Shown in pieces: positions 10,688-22,600 of a stretch of 64,000 bases of DNA. The position numbers and the translations under genes were made by a program. The notes beneath the pieces were generated by a model. The model made no database searches, was not told the DNA's origin, and was given only the letters and a program-made list of their open reading frames with translations. The stretch's first letter is position 1, and the number at the start of each line of letters is the position of its first letter. Source of the stretch: Lomentospora prolificans (Eukaryota > Ascomycota > Sordariomycetes > Microascales > Microascaceae). Location: NCBI GenBank assembly GCA_029532625.1, contig JARFXM010000011.1:4105501-4169500 (forward strand), given 5' to 3'.

Positions 10688-11284
10688 TCTATGCCTGAAT
10701 AGAAGATGGCGGACCAAAACCAACTTCTCTTACGCATCTGGGTGACTCTGGCAAAGTCTCTAATTTCGGCGGCCTCAACAACGCTGTTACCTCTGGCGCA
10801 CCCACTAACGGCAAGATATCCGTCTTATTGTATACCGCACAGATGCCTAGCCCCCGCGACAATGAGCACGGAACTTTTTCTCAAGTGGCAACGCTGGGCA
10901 TCAAGGTTGCCAACCTAAACCCCGCCTTACCTGGCACGTACGATGGAGCTGGCGCAATCGAGCGCGGAATGACTACAAAGCTGACAAGGCGAAGTATGCT
11001 GTATCACGCCCTTTTCTCGAAGTTGGTAAGGGCGCCTGTCATTGCACAAGAAAAATAGAGTGTATAGAGTGTATAGAGTGTATAGAGTGTATAGGGTGTA
11101 AGGGCCAGGAGCGGTTCGCGCTCGAAGAGAGGCTACACTTGCAAAAGCAGCACGGGGTGCTTGTTATGGCAGCTGAGACAGTCGAGAGATCGAATTACAC
11201 GTGCGCAATGAACCTGCTAAGGCTTTTACGCAAAAGGCGGCCTGCACTTAGTCGGCAGGCGCGACCTGTGATCAGGATCTTCTA
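10688..11284 (+). pseudogene. decayed coding stretch, unrecognised
   Basis: Two overlapping plus-strand frames look coded. The first, open from about 10688, contains GLNNAVTSGAPTNGKISVLL and DNEHGTFSQVATLGIKVANL, then runs to a stop at 11056-11058. The second frame takes over near 10960 (RNDYKADKAKYAVSRPFLEV), crosses a 9-bp tandem repeat that it reads as repeated Ile-Glu-Cys, continues through KGQERFALEERLHLQKQHGV and ends at TAG 11282-11284. No ATG with a good context begins the first frame, because an in-frame TGA sits just before it, and no convincing intron joins the two frames. This is best read as an eroded gene with a frameshift, or two exons of a gene I cannot model. Family unknown. 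Confidence 0.35.
11056..11100. repeat. 9-bp minisatellite (TGTATAGAG), about 5 copies
   Basis: TGTATAGAG is repeated head to tail; the last full unit varies to TGTATAGGG. The unit length keeps frame, and in one plus-strand frame each unit reads Cys-Ile-Glu. Confidence 0.92.
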
Positions 11285-11679
11285 GTCCTGTGAGGGAAGA
11301 AGCTGGACTCGCTTGCTCACCTGTTGCAATGGTAACGGAGGTAGAGATGGACGATACGGCAAGAGATCCGCTCTTCCAGACATCAACCGCACCGGATTTC
11401 ATCCGCTAGTCTTCACACTCCGCTCAAGAATACAGTGGCAAACAAACGCCTACCTTCTCTAACCACCAATTAATTCAACTTGGTAACATACATAGTAAAC
11501 GGGGGTACAGGAAGTAAGAGTTTTCATTGGGTTGGAAGTCATGACATTTTCGGAACCTTAGTTAATTCAGAAACGTAAGGAATAACGTGCGGCCTAGTCA
11601 ACGAACAGAAGGAAGAAAACAAGCCGATCCTAGCTACCTACATGCTCACACGTCTCTCCTCGGGTTGGTGTGTCAAGTA
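11285..11679. other. intergenic
   Basis: Downstream of the zinc-finger-like gene that ends at 11680 on the minus strand. Nothing else seen. Confidence 0.55.
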
Positions 11680-13262
11680 CTACCACTGCGAGTCTGTAGT
11701 CACGCCGTTAAAATCTGTGAACTGCAGCGGCTCCATAAAGGGGCCCAGGGCGAATTCGCCTTCATACAGCCCAATCTCTTGGAGGAATTGGAGTGGGTCC
11801 TCATGGGACGGTACACCAGGAACTGGATTCGGCGACGCCGGAGGGTCACAATAGATGGTTTCGGGAGACCTGGATCGTGATCTCGACCGCGGCGTTGGAG
11901 CACAGGCATTTTTGTCCGCCTGGCGGCCTGGATACGACTGGATAAGGCGGCACGCGAGTCTTTGGATGAGGTTGATGGCCTCGCGCTTCATGTCGGCTTC
12001 GACACAGCTAAGTTTCCGCTCAACCTCCTCCTCTAGTTCACGGCGAACGAGAGGGGGCAGTTCTTGGCGGAGATATTGTCGCACGCCAGCCAGAGCCGGT
12101 TCTTCGTCATAATCTAGCGTACGTATTAGTGGGTGTTCCTTTTAGTTGAGATCGAGAGAAACTACGAGGCGGTGAGCATCTCGAGGCAACACTTACATGG
12201 GGTAGGCGTGTCAAGAGCATCTGGGAAGATGATCTTGTAGATATCTTTCCATCTCTCCTCTTCGCTTCCCTTCTCCTTTCCGGGACGTGCTCGAATCGCC
12301 GCTTCCTGAGCTTCAGTGATGCCGTACCAGGGCATTTCGTCGACCTTTTCACACCGATCATCCGACCGCAAATGGGCGTTAAGCGCCTTCTCGCTCCCTA
12401 GGCTTTCTTGACACCTGGGGCAAATGTGCTTCGGGATTTTGTGGGCGCGGTAAATATGTTCTCTAGGAAACTGTTAGAGATGCCTGGTCCTGACGCCAAA
12501 TTCCTTGGGTCCACTTACTTCAACCGATGCAGACTGGGGAATCCAGGAGGCGCGCAAGCCCTGGACTTGAGACACCGCGACGGATCATGCTTGTAAAAGG
12601 GACACGCAAACTTGCGTTCGCCGTCATTACTCTCCTTCCGCGCGCGCTTAGTGCCTTTGCCACCGCCCCTTCCGCCATCACCACCATCGTGGCCATCGGG
12701 AGATTCTTCTCGCTGATGGCGCTTATTCGATCGCCTGCCACCATTGTTCTCCTTGTCTTCATCTGGATTACCACCGCGCCTGTCGCTACCACTCTTTTTC
12801 TTGCTTCCACTCTCAGCAGTGCCTCTCGAGCGATTGCCACCATCGCGTTCTTGGAGGGGTGGAATAGATGCATTAAGCCATTCCATTAGCATGGACATAA
12901 CATTATCGACTATCTGAGCCTTTCGTCGCTCCAAAGTCGATTGATCTTCTATTTCAGGAAAAGGTGCAGAATCGAACCGATCTCTGTCACCGTTGTCAGA
13001 TTCATATAGCTCCTTGTTTCTTCAAAATGGTAAATTGGGAAGGCAGGTTAATACTAACTCTGATCTAACCCTGATTTCGACGGAACCCCTTCCACCCTCC
13101 ACTGCCGAGGATGTCTAGATGCTCTGCGTCAGTGAACTTCTCGGACCTTGACATAGGAAGGTGTGTCGGAAGACTTACGCCTTGAGCGGCGCGACTGGAC
13201 CTCGGCGTCGACTGGCCTGCGGTTCTTCCAAGATCGGACTTCCCGTTAATTCCACCCCTCAT
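11680..13262 (-). CDS. fungal C2H2-like zinc-finger protein
   Basis: Member of a large Pezizomycotina group of uncharacterised proteins built around a degenerate pair of Cys/His fingers; molecular function unknown. Solid exons: 13019-12519, 12462-12197 and 12113-11680, with introns 12518-12463 (GTAAGT...TTCCTAG) and 12196-12114 (GTAAGT...CGCTAG). The joins give a continuous core: KFACPFYKHDPSRC, then PSLHRLKEHIYRAHKIPKHI, CPRCQESL, a finger-like KALNAHLRSDDRC, then a WKDIYKIIFPDALDTPTPYY motif typical of the group, and a C-terminal helix-rich region followed by an RS-rich stretch. Upstream of the core is a basic, Gly/Asp/Lys-rich disordered region. The N-terminus is not settled: an ATG at 13262 starts a plausible 84-nt exon ending at a GTAAGT donor (13178), but the exon between it and 13019 could not be joined with certainty. 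Chromatin or transcription roles are only a guess. Confidence 0.8.
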
Positions 13263-13791
13263 GCTTCTAACGAAGGCCAACCCCGATAGAATTCCCCTAG
13301 GAATAAGTATGGGCCTCGAGCTCTGAGCTTTCAGATGTGGGGCAGGAACCCACGACGAGAATTCTCCAAATGAGAATTCTCTACGGGAGTGTCTTGCTCC
13401 ACAATCGAAAATGGTGCAGTGTATAGGGTCAAGGTGTGGTGTCGGGCCTGCCAGCAACATGCTTTGAAAGTAGGGCCCCTCAGAGATCAAAAGGCTTCTC
13501 AGGTAGGATACATTCTCCGGGCGGACCCTTTGAAAGTGGGTAAGTTGATTGTCGTGAGTTCCGATTTAGAGCAGTTCCTTGGCTGACTGGGAAATCCAAG
13601 GGCCTGTTGGCTTGTAGCAGGGCTTACCTTAGAGTGAATGGTTGACTCCGGGAGGAGTAGGCTCCTGGCTTAAACACCGGCGAGAGGCTTAGGGAGGGAG
13701 TTCAAACAGTCTCTTGTTCAAAATTTCGAAGATATGCGAGTATATATGTCTTAAGCTAACCTACAAGTGCAGCTATGGATAAACCAAACGC
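13263..13791. other. intergenic or 5' region of the zinc-finger-like gene
   Basis: Upstream of the putative first ATG of the zinc-finger-like gene. No independent gene seen. Confidence 0.5.
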
Positions 13792-14262
13792 TCAAATGCG
13801 CAAAAACCTAACTTGAGCATAAGTGAGGGAAAACGGAAGGACAGCCCGAAGGACATCTCTACCCTCCACTTCATCCCGGAATCGTCTCACAGGCGGCCCA
13901 GAACCGCAAATAAAGGATGGCGAGAACGTAGGGTGTCCAATCCATGCTACTCCACCGAGTATGCCGCGGGGGCCACCTAACCTGGCACAGCTACTTCCAT
14001 GCGAGGAATCTACTGCGAGATAATATGTGATGGAGTGCATGCATTCTATTAGCGTAGCCTTGTGGGGGCCGAGACTCGGGTCATCGACATGACGCGACAG
14101 GCAATGTGCCCACAAGTTTGCTAAGATACCGAGCTGGAGGATGACGAGGACATCTCCGGACAAACTCTCTGCCAAATCAGCCGCCTCGAGCGCAATCTCA
14201 GCACCGGACGGCCATCGACCCGCGGACGAGGTGATCCGGAGATGCCCTGATGCTCAATTTCC
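13792..14262 (-). pseudogene. coding-like segment, unrecognised
   Basis: A minus-strand frame open from about 14262 to the stop at 13792 reads ALEAADLAESLSGDVLVIL, GILANLWAHCLSRHVDD and SLGPHKATLIECMHSITYYL. This is a helical, well-balanced composition that looks translated rather than random. It has no ATG at its upstream end. A possible acceptor (CATCAG) lies just before the open part, and a neighbouring frame upstream is also open, so it may be a 3' exon. After about 14000 the composition degrades (Gly/Pro/Phe-rich). I do not recognise the family. It could be a gene remnant or an exon of an unmodelled gene on the minus strand. Confidence 0.3.
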
Positions 14263-15177
14263 TGTCCTCGTAGTCAAATAACAAAAAACAATGAAGTTCT
14301 TCTTTCCTACTGCACGAGTGAGCACAAGATGGGACTCGAGCCGCTTCATCGATGGGGGTGACGCTGGTCATGCCTTCTTGAGGAGCGAAAGAACAGCCCA
14401 TAGATGCCTCCATTATACAAACTGAGAGACCACTAATTCTCTGGCATGCATACACCTCGCTGGAAAGGGACAAGAGTCTAAGCTCCTTCGGATATGAGGG
14501 TGTGGCCAGAAAGCAGTGTAAGAGGGCGGTTCTCAGCCGATCACCTGCATTGCATTGGACCCGGCCTCCAACACTGGCCGCCTGAGAGCCGTGTGGTCGC
14601 GAACCAGCCAAGGTCAGGAATTTGTCCTGGATGATAAGGCAGCCACTGCAGTACATTACATTGCGATGACGAATGGACGGGGATGGGAGTGATATTCTGA
14701 AGGATCGCGGCAGAGACGAAGAGAGGAGACAACCCTCAATCGTGGGAACCGATGGCCCTGATACGGGATCTTGGAGTTAACGTCGTGGCGGGCAGCCACC
14801 GAGGGGCCTCAATTGCGCAGATGAGCAGAATATTATTGATCCGTCTATTCAATTGAAATCGTTTCGAATGCTTAAGAAATGATGTGAATAGATACGTGGA
14901 GATGGGCACACGCAGACCAAGAACGGAAGGTGAGCAAAGCGAGGAAAGGCACGTCTCTTTACCCCACACTCACTTTCGCCTTGAGACTTCCAAGGTTGTG
15001 GCCTCGAAGGTCTGCGAAGGGAATTTTTAGATTTTGGCGGGGCTGCAAGGCTCCTGGAACCTTCTCCCACATCCAATCCCACCGTTCAGCCCACCAGGAG
15101 TAGAGGACTTATTCCTCTCTCTTCAGTCCTCCCTCAGATTAATTTTCCGAGTCGTCCTCACCCGTAGGCGAGCAACC
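14263..15177. other. intergenic, NAA38 upstream region
   Basis: No supported gene. The right part is the NAA38 5' region. The frame upstream of its ATG stays open back to a TTG at about 15034, but the first ATG is at 15178, so this is treated as 5' UTR. Confidence 0.5.
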
Positions 15178-15706
15178 ATGGAGGCCATTAAGAGCGACGT
15201 CAACGAGAGCGAAATCCAAGAGGCCCGAGATTACCTAAGCTCACTTATCAACAAGTATCTCCGCGTCACCTCGACGGACGGCCGGATCTTCTGGGGCCAG
15301 TTTCGGTGTATTGATCCTGTGCGTGTAGCCCGCATCTTTCCTGCTTTCCTTCTATTGGACCCTCCCACCACCCTGATTGTTAAACGGGATGCCTCGGATT
15401 GTCTGTTCGTCTCTCATAGGTCCGGCTGACAGAATTTGTGGCAAGGACCACAACATCGTGCTCTCTCAAACCTTTGAGTACAGGCAACCTTCTGCCCAGA
15501 AGCGCCTCGAGGCGGCTCAGGTTTCTGGAGCCTCGGAAAAGACCAATCTGCAGATGACGTCGCGCTTTCTGGGCCTCGTCGTCATCCCTGGGCAGCACAT
15601 CGCCAAGGTCGAGCTGGAGGAGTTTGCGTGCCAGCTAAAGAAGCCTTCTGCGGCAGCGGCGGAGGCGTTGCAGAAGAGGAGGGAAATCGAACGGGCGCAA
15701 CGGTGA
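15178..15706 (+). CDS. naa38: N-alpha-acetyltransferase 38, NatC auxiliary subunit (Lsm fold)
   Basis: Small Lsm-domain subunit of the NatC N-terminal acetyltransferase (yeast Mak31, human NAA38), which helps Naa35 and the catalytic Naa30 acetylate ribosome-emerging proteins starting Met-hydrophobic. Exons 15178-15318 and 15446-15706, 133 aa. The intron starts GTGCGT after ...FRCIDP and has a CTGAC branch near 15426. The acceptor GGCAAG at 15440-15445 is the only one that keeps phase and joins FRCIDP to DHNIVLSQTFEYR, the Sm1/Sm2 pattern of this family. Sm1 is LRVTSTDGRIFWGQFRCID and Sm2 is FLGLVVIPGQHIAKVELEEF. The nearer acceptor CATAG at 15416-15420 puts the second exon out of frame unless the donor also shifts. 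Convergent with PIL1. An identity as an ordinary Lsm protein is less likely, because GQHI replaces the usual RG(N/S) signature. Confidence 0.88.
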
Positions 15707-16153
15707 TGTTTACGATGTAGCGGCAATTTTAGGGTAGGGCCCGTCGGCGAAACAAGTACGGACTGGAACCTAGGCTTGCTTCGATCTTTTGTTCTCTATC
15801 AGGCGTTTGGGTCTTGGGTTTGTAATGAGCATTTATATAGCTTGAAAGAGTCCTTATCCAAAAGAATATGACTCTGTTTTGTAGTTACATTACATGGGAC
15901 GTCCAATCACGTACGAAAAAACTCTTAATATACTAAAAAGTATTCGACCCTTGTGCCCATATCTCGCCCGCGTTATCCCCACATCGTCGAGTTTTGCATC
16001 CTGCTTACCGGGAAACTAGATTATGTCCATCGATAAATGTGGCGGTGATTACTCCGAGGGGAGCGTTGAAACTCGATTATTACAACCCCATGAACCATTA
16101 GTACCGCCTAAGCTTATCCACATCATCGAAAGTGAGAGAATATCTTCTGGCCC
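15707..16153. other. convergent intergenic NAA38/PIL1
   Basis: Tail-to-tail spacer of 447 bp, expected to hold the 3' UTRs and polyadenylation signals of both genes. No other feature seen. Confidence 0.6.
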
Positions 16154-17602
16154 TTACACAGCCATGATTTCCTTGGTGCGTCCCCTAGCCTCTCCGTTGC
16201 CATTGACACGGGAGCTCGAAGCAACGGACTCATGGTTATCATCAGAATCTAAGTCCTCTTTTTCGTCAATTGGGCGGCCCTCTTCGTCGCCATCGTCGCT
16301 TCGAGCCATTTCCCACGAATCCCGGTCATTCATAGGAACGTCTTGACCTGAGAGGTCGAGACCTTCGCTCCGAGCACGGATGTGGTTGCGACGTCGCTGC
16401 GACAGGGTCCGAGCCCTGACGGACAGCTTGGAGTTGACGGCGGCGTTGGCGGTGATCCAGTTTGTAAGGGCATCCTCGCAATCCTGGATGATTGCCTTAC
16501 TCGCCTCGTAACCATCGTAAGCTGCCCTCGTCTCGCCGGGGGTAACCGGGGTGTCATCAATGAGATCCAAAAGATGCTTTCCATAACCTGCAATGATGGC
16601 AACCTTCTCAGAGTGCTCTCGGAGTGCATCGAACTGGTAAGAATAGGCGGCCTTGATCTTTTCGCGAGTGATGTTGGATAGTTGGGCTTCGGCGACAAGC
16701 GACTCAGCTTCGGCCCGGACGAGCTCCTGCTCGAGGACGACGATCTTGGGTGAGTTGGGCTCCTTGTATTTGAGCTGCGCAATCTGATCCATAATCTTCT
16801 GCTTTCCTGTTTACCGTGTCCACGTTAGCTCCAAACTCTTGACTGTTACTAGTAATCCGCATGGGCTCTCTCACGGTCACGGCATGGCTGCACCGACGCC
16901 TCGATGTTTCGGATGCCCTTCATCGTAACACGGTACTGGTCATATCGGTCGACGAGTTGGTCTTCAAGCTCTCCAATCTCGTATAGTAGGACGCCGAGCT
17001 TGTCGGTAATGTCGGAAACGTCCTCGTCGGCAGCTTCGCCCCAGTTCGAGAGTTGGTGCTGTTCGTAGGCCCGTTAGCTTCTAAAGGTTAGAAGAGCTCA
17101 AAAATCTCCTTACCGCAACCTCCATGCGCTCCTTCGCTACGGTCTCCAAACTGCGCATGACGTTCTTCTCCATCTTGACGAGCTGCGTAAGCTTCTTGGC
17201 TAGGTCAGGCCCGAAGGCACCTGCGGTTCTACCTCGAAGAGCATGGCCTGAGAAAGCTCCGAACGAATTGGTTACTCGGGGTGGCCAATGCGGGGGGTGA
17301 TGTAAAAAGGGAGCTGGTGAGGGGAACTAAAGCTTTTTGTGTCGGGCGTCGCACAGGCGTCGCACAGGATGGCTACGTGAGCCAGGGCTCGTCGCACTTA
17401 CCGAGTGAGCTCTTGAAAATCCTACCACCCTTGGTGGTCGAAGGAGGAGGGGGCGGGTTCTAAGTGGTTGAAGCCGAGTTAGCTCCCGACGCGCTACGCT
17501 CGACGCTCGATGAGGGCGAGGTCGTCGGGCACAACTCTTGCTTACCTGGATTTGGGACGCAGTTGGCGCCCTAGTTCTGCGCATAGAGTATGTGCGATGC
17601 AT
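16154..17602 (-). CDS. pil1: eisosome core BAR-domain protein Pil1/Lsp1
   Basis: Primary component of eisosomes, the plasma-membrane furrows organised by a PI(4,5)P2-binding BAR-type lattice and regulated through sphingolipid-responsive kinases. Five exons: 17602-17546, 17459-17402, 17247-17114, 17058-16875 and 16806-16154, 361 aa. The start MHRTYSMRRTRAPTASQIQ is the family N-terminus, and the NPPPPPSTTKGG and GRTAGAFGPDLAKKLTQLVK segments follow. All joins keep phase. The BAR core (about residues 50-275) includes MEKNVMRSLETVAKERMEVA, RNIEASVQPCRDRKQKIMDQ, LKYKEPNSPKIVVLEQELVR and HLLDLIDDTPVTPGETR. The C-terminal tail is acidic and serine-rich. The four introns all fall in the first half of the gene. 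Pil1 and Lsp1 paralogues are hard to tell apart, so the exact paralogue is uncertain. Confidence 0.95.
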
Positions 17603-19602
17603 TATGATGAATGGAGCTCAAGAGAAGCGCAAAGCAATGGAGTGGATGTGTGTGGATGAAGAAATCCCTTCTTTCCTCTTTCGGGTCGCTGTGACTCGTT
17701 TGTAGCTTGACTTGGGGGATGTTCAGGCAAATGTTATGACGTGAGTTGTAGGTCGTATTTTGGTGGCGCTGATGTGATCCAGCTCGGGATCGATCAGTTG
17801 AGGTAGGATTGGGGATTAGGAGCGCAGGCAGTTACAACAGTGGCAGGACACTGCAAAAAAGGGACGAGCTTTCGAAAAGTAAATGATCTCCCTGATCCTG
17901 GGTACTGGAATCCATCTATAAGTAGTTAAAAAAGTATGTTTAAAATCCCCCTAGAAACACGAAACCTGCAGGACAGGGCCAGAGGAAAATGCCGAGCCCG
18001 AACCAGACGTCATACCCTCATCTATGGAGAGACAAGGCTCAACTGTCTCCAGAAGTACCACCCCAATGCCAGAGCATTGACGACGACGGGGCAGTTGAAA
18101 AGTTAGGACCTCTCGGCACCCCAAGAACCACAAGACTAAAACTGAATATCACTATTACTCTTTCGGCCTCTATGCCAAGCAATGATCAGATCGGAGTTGG
18201 GTGCAACTGGTAATACACCCTCCCAAGTGCAAGCGAAATCTATGCGTCGATATCTAAATGATAACTCACCACGTTCGAGTCTTGAGGAAAAGTTAATTCT
18301 GCGACAACATGCCATCAGGCCCGTTCTAGCGCTTACAGGTATCGATATTGCCAGCTAGTGTTAGTTTTGCTCTCCACCCCACACATGGTTACATGTTGTT
18401 CGCAGAGTAGTTTCAAGTCTTGGGTGTGGATTATGCCCATACTTGTACATCAGGCAGACCCTGACCAAGCCCCGCTTTGCTTCGTCTGTCGCAGAGAGCT
18501 TCAGCTCCCTGCTGCATCATCGCTACCCCGCTGGCGATACCTGCTGTCTATCATACGTACTAGCTTGTTCAACCGCTGGTGTTCTATTCAGTCTGGGTGC
18601 CTAGAGCACGGCGTATCACGAATTCTCTCGATGTGCACCCAATCAGGGTAGGGTGCGCTTTCAGGTAGTTGACTGATCGGTTAAGTGCTCCTTTGCCATG
18701 CGATCGTGGCCAATGGAAGGATTAAACTTGCCACCGGGTTTGAAGGCACAAAAATGTGCCAATGGCTTTGAGATTGGGACATGAGCTGTGGCGTCCAGAT
18801 GGGGCCATGTGTCCTGGCGCCTGGCTTTCCCCTATCTCCATTCCAGGCTTCATGAATGTGTAGTGCTCGACTTGGTAGATGGACTGATTGAGCAGTGCGG
18901 TACACCATAATCGTTGTCTCCCAAAGCCCAAAGCTCCGATGTCCAGTCAAGCTGAGGATTACTTGCCCGATGCCGTCATATTAATAACCCACGGACAAAT
19001 GTCAAAGTACAGTGCGCAACAACTATAGAGTTGGTATGATGCATAGTGTGCTCCGAGCCCGCTTGGGGCGGACAAATGGATTGCAGTGGTAGGTAGACCT
19101 TGCTTAGTCAGTTCCCTCGATTCGATGCTCCGTGCCATCCATGAATGGACACTCACGATGCATCCATGTGGACGCGTCCCCGATCCAAACGACCCCAAAA
19201 AATCGCGACACAAACGAGACCATATACCACAAATCTTGCACCACGATATTCTCTTACTCTCGTTCATTTTGGGCCGAATGGGTGTCTATTGAATGTGACT
19301 CTATCCTCCTTGTCGTGTTCCTTAGATCGCGAAACGGTTGGCAGGAAGAATGGTCAACTTGAATCGGTAGTGGGTCAATCGAGGATCAAGCAAGAGAGCT
19401 CTTGGGACCGGTATTGTGTGTAGTATCGTGGGCGCCTCGGCTTTGTCTTTGGTTTGAACTATACCCTTTGGATTATTTTTTCCCCTTGTATTACCTTGTT
19501 CTTACTCTCCTTTTTTGGGCCGTGTTTCGCCTCGCAGAACAACACGGATTGTCGTTCCCCGCTCGTGATCCCGAGAAGACTCGCTTCGATTTTGCCTCCA
19601 GC
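17603..19602. other. divergent upstream region of PIL1 and KMT6
   Basis: Two kilobases between divergent starts; both promoters must lie here. No coding region that I can support. The part from 19402 to 19602 is open in frame with KMT6 but has no ATG, so it is taken as 5' UTR. Confidence 0.55.
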
Positions 19603-22600
19603 ATGCCGAATATTATTATCGACTTGACTGAACATGTCAGCCATCGTTCCGACTTGATCGATTTGACTAACGCTGCTAGCGATAGTAGTGAAGCCGGCGA
19701 TTTCCCGTTCAAGAGACCGCCTCCGCAGCAGGTCACCCCGAGGACCGCGTTGAGATGGCTGCCAGCCGCGCCACCACAAACTTCCCCTAAGGGCCCTGTT
19801 CAATTGCTTCCGTCGTCGACCCTCGCGTCGCGAGCGACTTTACTGCACGCGTCCCCCTCCACCGTTAAACTCTGCGCCGATAAGACCGCTCCAGAGCACG
19901 TGAAAAATACGTCGCCGTTGCGAATTCGAACCCCGCCGCAACGCTCCGCAGATTCCGCTCCCATCCCAAACATTACGCAAGACAACACCCCTAATCCCCG
20001 CCCCAACGAAGGCGCAGAATTGTCGGGCATGAAGTCGCGACCGACCGCTCCTCATGCAGCCCTGCAGCCCCGTTCTTCGCCCGCCGGGCCTCTCGCCACT
20101 CAGTCCACGCCAAAAGGTGTGACTCCCCGTCGGTCGGAGTGGACTGTTGATAAAATTGCGGACAAGTTGAGGCAGTTCACAAAGGACCTCGACTACCAAC
20201 ATCGTGTGATGACCTACCGGGTGCTTCAATCGAATAAGCGTGAAATAAAAGAATGGAGACAAATTCAGGGCGAAGATTTGTTCGCGGGCCTGAAGACCGA
20301 AAGCGTACCGGAAGAGAAGGGCCTCACTGTTAGGGCTAAGTTCAAGGTGCCCATCCCCCCCTCAAAGCTGGTTATATTGTCCGCCGAACAGCTCCTGAAT
20401 GCTAGGGCTTTCTAACATGGCCTATCTAGCTTCATACTACCAACACCAGAAAGTCAAACTCTTCCGTTGGCAAACGAAACCTAAACCTCCCTGTTATACC
20501 GCTAAGGACCGAAACCGAACCCGTCCCCCCGTACCGATTCCACCATATCGAGATACCTAAAAGCGTGTTGACCCCGCAAACGATGCTCAAATATGTTCCT
20601 CATGTAAGGGACCTTGATGACTCGGAAGAGCGGCAGTACAACCTTTGGTTGCAAGAATTGGATGAGATGGATGCGGCTTCTGGTTTCAAGCCTCAAAGTA
20701 GGGAACAACGAGCGGCGAATACAAAGCGGGATGAATCTGCAGCGCGCCTTGCGGCCATGCTCCCGTCTTGGCTAAAAGCCCTCTCGATTGAGGGCTGTAC
20801 CAAAGCGACGCTCATCAGATATATGGCGAGCGAGGCTCGTGACGATACCATTACGCCGCAGCAAAAGTCGAACCTCCTTGATACCTGTCGTCAAGTCGAG
20901 GATGTGGGTTCACCTCGAGCGGTACGGGCTGCGAAGCAGTTTACTGAAGCCTTTGATATCGTCTTCTTCCGTGACCGTCCAGAGTACCCCGTCACTCTCC
21001 GAGACGTCTTATTTAGAGACGAATTTGTGGATCAGATTGTTGATCCCAAGCGCCTCACCAAGGAGGTGACCGCCCCGACCAAGTTAGCCGAAGCCCTCGA
21101 AACGGCGGATGGCTACCTCGAAACACATTCTCTGCTCGCTTGTCTCATATGCTTCTGCAACTCCTGCGACCATGGCGAGTATGACAATAAAAACCAGAAA
21201 CGCACCTTCTCCATGGAGGTCATGGGTGGCGTGGAAGGAGCACTGAAGCGCAGACCACTTCGGCTGGCGCGGGATCGGGCTACCCAGGAGGAAAAGGTGT
21301 TGTATTCTCAACCCTGTGGCGATGAATGTTTCCAGTTGACAGACATGCATATGCCGCCGGGGACTACGCAACCTTGGACAGCGCGGGAACTCAGAATCCT
21401 TCGAGCGTTGGTAGAAACCTCTCCAATCGGACCCAGCTTCCGTCCTCCCGAATGCACTGTATCTGGGTTCCTCCAGCGCCCTTGCTGGGAAGTTCACTTG
21501 AAGATGGGACAGACTAAACTTGCCCCCAAGGTGGTCCTTCCGACTACTTCGCCGAAGCCCGTCAAAAACCTCCCCTGGTATGACAGGCATAGAAAAATGC
21601 TTATCGGTGACTGGCAGGAGCACACCAAAATATACGAGCATCAGCGCCGCGAATTACTCGAGCCATGTACTCACGATGGTCCTTGTACTTCAGCCTGCCC
21701 TTGTGTACAGGCTGGCGTGCTTTGCGAGAGATTTTGTCGATGCACTGCAGAAACCTGCGCATACAAGTTTACGGGATGCGCTTGCCACTCTCTGGGAAAG
21801 ACGTGCTTTTCGAAACAAAAAGAGCGGCCATGCATATGTGTGCAGCTGAATCGTGAGTGCGACCCTGCGTTGTGCAAGGGCTGCGGAGCTATGGAACGGG
21901 TGGATCCAGCCAACTTCGACGACGATGAGCTGCATCAGACTGGATGTCAAAATTGCGCACTGCAACGAGGCAAGACCAAGCGACTCATGCTCGGAAAGAG
22001 TCTCTTAGATGGCTGCGGCTACGGTCTTCTTACAGCGGAAGATATTGCGCAGGACGAATTCGTCATTGAATATGTCGGCGAGCTCATTACTCACGATGAA
22101 GGTGTGAGGCGAGAGGCGCGTCGTGGCGATGTCTTTAATGAAGGCTCCAACGCATCCTATCTCTTCACGCTACTGGAGGATGAGGGAATCTGGGTCGACG
22201 CTGCGGTATACGGAAACTTGAGTCGTTACATCAACCACGCGTCCGAGAGTGACAAGCGGGCGTGCAACATTACGCCCAAGATCCTCTACGTGAACGGGGA
22301 ATATAGAATCCGCTTTTCGGCCATGCGTGATATCCGGGCGGGCGAAGAGCTCTTCTTTAACTACGGCGAGAACTTCCCCAACCTGACCAAGAAGCTCCTC
22401 GAGGATCGTGCAGACCAGGAGGACGAGCCGTTGGTCGCCAAAGATGGAAGCTCGAAGGGTGTCGCTCGAAAAGCTGGTAGACGACCAGGACGGCCGAGGC
22501 ATGGTGCAGGGGGTCGTGAGGGTCGACGCGGAGGGGCTCGAAAACCTGCCAAGCAAAATGGCGCCGGGAATCTACGGAAAGGGGTTCTTGCTAGTTCGGC

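Noticed and set aside
11056..11100. Short tandem repeat as CRISPR or telomere
   Set aside because: The unit is 9 bp with no spacers and does not match the fungal telomere unit.
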